Shown: positions 62,972-64,000 of the stretch, one piece after another
How the letters are laid out: each line of letters starts with the position of its first letter
Numbering within the stretch: position 1 is the first letter of the stretch
Assembly: GCF_004137685.1 (NCBI RefSeq)
Contig: NZ_QYBB01000001.1
Location: 62,001 to 126,000 of the forward strand
Source of the DNA: Lichenibacterium minor
GTDB taxonomy: Bacteria; Pseudomonadota; Alphaproteobacteria; Rhizobiales; Beijerinckiaceae
Direction: 5' to 3'
Length of the DNA: 64,000 bases
Position numbers and translations under genes: made by a program
The notes under the pieces: generated by a model
Database searches by the model: none
The model's input: the letters and a program-made list of their open reading frames with translations, nothing else
What the model was told of the DNA's origin: nothing

Positions 62972-64000
62972 TCAGCGCTCCGCGGTGTGCCGGGGCGCCG
63001 GGGCGCCGCCGAGGCCGAGCGAAGCGGCGGCGTCCCGCACGCGGCGCACAACCGCGTCGAGGACGGGCGCGACCGCGCCCCCGATCGTCGGCGCCGGCTG
63101 GCCCTCGGGGCGGGTGTGGACCTCGACCTCCACGGACAGGCCCGGCCGCAGGATGCCTTCGCGCGCGACCTCGGGCGGCAGCGCGATGCGGACCGGCAGG
63201 CGCTGCACGATCTTGGTGAAGTTGCCGGTGGCGTTCTCGGGCGGCAACATGGAGAATTCGGCGCCGGACGCCGGCGCGATGCTTTCGACGCGGCCCTCGA
63301 CGGCGCGCTCGCCGTAGGCATCCGGCTTGACGACGACGCGCTGGCCGGGCTTCAGCCGCGCCACCTGGGTTTCCTTGAAGTTGGCCTCGACGTAGGCGCT
63401 GTCGAGCGGCACCAGCGACAGCAGGCGGCCGCCCGTCTGCACGTATTGCCCGGGCTGCACCGACTTGTTGCCCACGACACCGGCGAAGGGCGCCCGGACC
63501 ACGGTGAAGCCGAGGTCCCGTTCGGCGCGGGCCAGGGTGGTGACGAGTTCGGCGCGCACCTTCTCGGCTTCCGTCCGCTGCGCCTTCAGCACGTCGATGG
63601 CGGCTTCGGCCGAGGCGACCGCCGCGACGGCGTTGGCGACGGCGGCGGCAGAGCGGTCCCGGTCGGCGCGGGCGGCGTCGAGGCGCTGCTGGGCGCCGTA
63701 GCTCGAATGCATCAGGCTGTCGGCGCGGTCGAACTCGGCGGCTTCCCGCGTCGCGTCGGCCCTGGCGGACAGGAGGGTGGCGCGGGCCTGGTCGACCGTG
63801 GCGGCGCCGGCCGCGACCTGCCGGCCGATGCGCGCCACCGTGGCGTCCTGCGTGTCGATGCGGGCCTTCGCGGCGTCGACGGCGTTGGCGTAGTCCCCGT
63901 CGTCGATGCGGGCCAGCACCTGCCCTTTCGCCACCACGGCGTTGTCGACCACCGGAACCAGGCTGACGTAGCCCGCCACCTTGGCGGCGACGGTCGACAT
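62972..64000 (-). CDS. HlyD/EmrA-family membrane fusion protein (5' end off window)
   Basis: 342 residues visible. Periplasmic adaptor of a tripartite efflux pump: lipoyl/barrel-sandwich halves (about 1-30 and 165-190, including VVRAPFAGVVGNKSVQPGQYVQTGG), a long alpha-helical hairpin (about 40-160), and a beta-barrel (EANFKETQVARLKPGQ). The frame is open to the right edge, and the Met at 64000 sits inside the domain, so the true N-terminus with its membrane anchor is off the window. Followed by emrB. Confidence 0.92.
   Translation of the reverse strand: MSTVAAKVAGYVSLVPVVDNAVVAKGQVLARIDDGDYANAVDAAKARIDTQDATVARIGRQVAAGAATVDQARATLLSARADATREAAEFDRADSLMHSSYGAQQRLDAARADRDRSAAAVANAVAAVASAEAAIDVLKAQRTEAEKVRAELVTTLARAERDLGFTVVRAPFAGVVGNKSVQPGQYVQTGGRLLSLVPLDSAYVEANFKETQVARLKPGQRVVVKPDAYGERAVEGRVESIAPASGAEFSMLPPENATGNFTKIVQRLPVRIALPPEVAREGILRPGLSVEVEVHTRPEGQPAPTIGGAVAPVLDAVVRRVRDAAASLGLGGAPAPRHTAER

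Noticed and set aside
60601..63219. 872-aa + strand open frame opposite Rrf2, emrB and emrA
   Set aside because: Shadow frame; the minus-strand genes have clear family motifs and start/stop overlaps.

Overview
This window comes from a GC-rich alphaproteobacterium, most likely an aerobic, bacteriochlorophyll-containing Hyphomicrobiales (Rhizobiales) member of the Methylobacterium/Beijerinckiaceae/lichen-associated type. The evidence is the operon order bchH-bchL-bchM-lhaA-puhA-puhB-puhC-x-acsF, an oxygen-dependent AcsF cyclase, a class I lysyl-tRNA synthetase, RcdA with CtrA-type TTAA-N7-TTAA boxes, EcfG-type GGAAC-N17-CGTT promoters, and hopanoid synthesis (HpnH). Genus-level placement is inference.

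Layout. 1-8094: end of a photosynthesis gene cluster on the + strand, tightly coupled, with bchH entering from the left edge. 8288-12670: DUF1127/MocR divergent pair, class I lysS, and an XRE-cupin regulator. 12844-17557: peptide-type ABC importer (binding protein plus two permeases, no ATPase) and an amidase. 17771-21713: receiver protein, membrane adenylate cyclase, a stress protein behind an EcfG promoter, and an Ala-rich protein. 21744-30724: a long leftward gene train, rpiA, DUF2059 protein, gor, esterase, NUDIX hydrolase, alpha/beta hydrolase, crtY, crtI and crtB; the carotenoid genes end at beta-cyclised carotenes. 30971-34381: small secreted proteins, gph-like phosphatase, tRNA-Val(CAC), L,D-transpeptidase, DUF971 and DUF3311. 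34450-42327: monocarboxylate symporter, moaA, a nitrate module (ANTAR-PilJ regulator facing a narK transporter), a secreted MRJP-type protein behind an EcfG promoter, and an FNT-family transporter. 42513-48608: leucine-type binding protein, rcdA, acyl-CoA ligase, and three leftward genes ending in a transglutaminase. 48805-50996: hpnH and ispH. 51303-54485: two Omp25-like beta-barrels and an Ig-like secreted protein, each with a CtrA-type motif. 54571-64000: MHS-family transporter, trifunctional aas, DUF1684 protein, Rrf2 regulator, and EmrB/EmrA efflux, with emrA running off the right edge.

How the parts fit. BchH, BchM and AcsF carry consecutive steps from protoporphyrin IX toward chlorophyllide; BchL drives protochlorophyllide reduction; LhaA, PuhA, PuhB and PuhC build the reaction centre and light-harvesting complexes. 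IspH supplies isoprenoid precursors for the bacteriochlorophyll tail, carotenoids (CrtB/I/Y) and hopanoids (HpnH). MoaA makes the molybdenum cofactor needed by nitrate reductase, next to the nitrate regulator and transporter, although no reductase is encoded here.

The most notable signals lie outside the coding regions. The leader of narK holds a sigma-54 -24/-12 promoter followed by two stem-loops with hexaloops of the form A-N-N-G-N-N, the RNA signature bound by ANTAR proteins, and an ANTAR protein is encoded divergently next door. Two exact EcfG-type promoters, several exact CtrA-type boxes next to surface-protein genes, and an orphan rho-independent terminator at 43986-44013 suggesting a small RNA are further points. 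No insertion sequence, phage, CRISPR array or rRNA gene was found.
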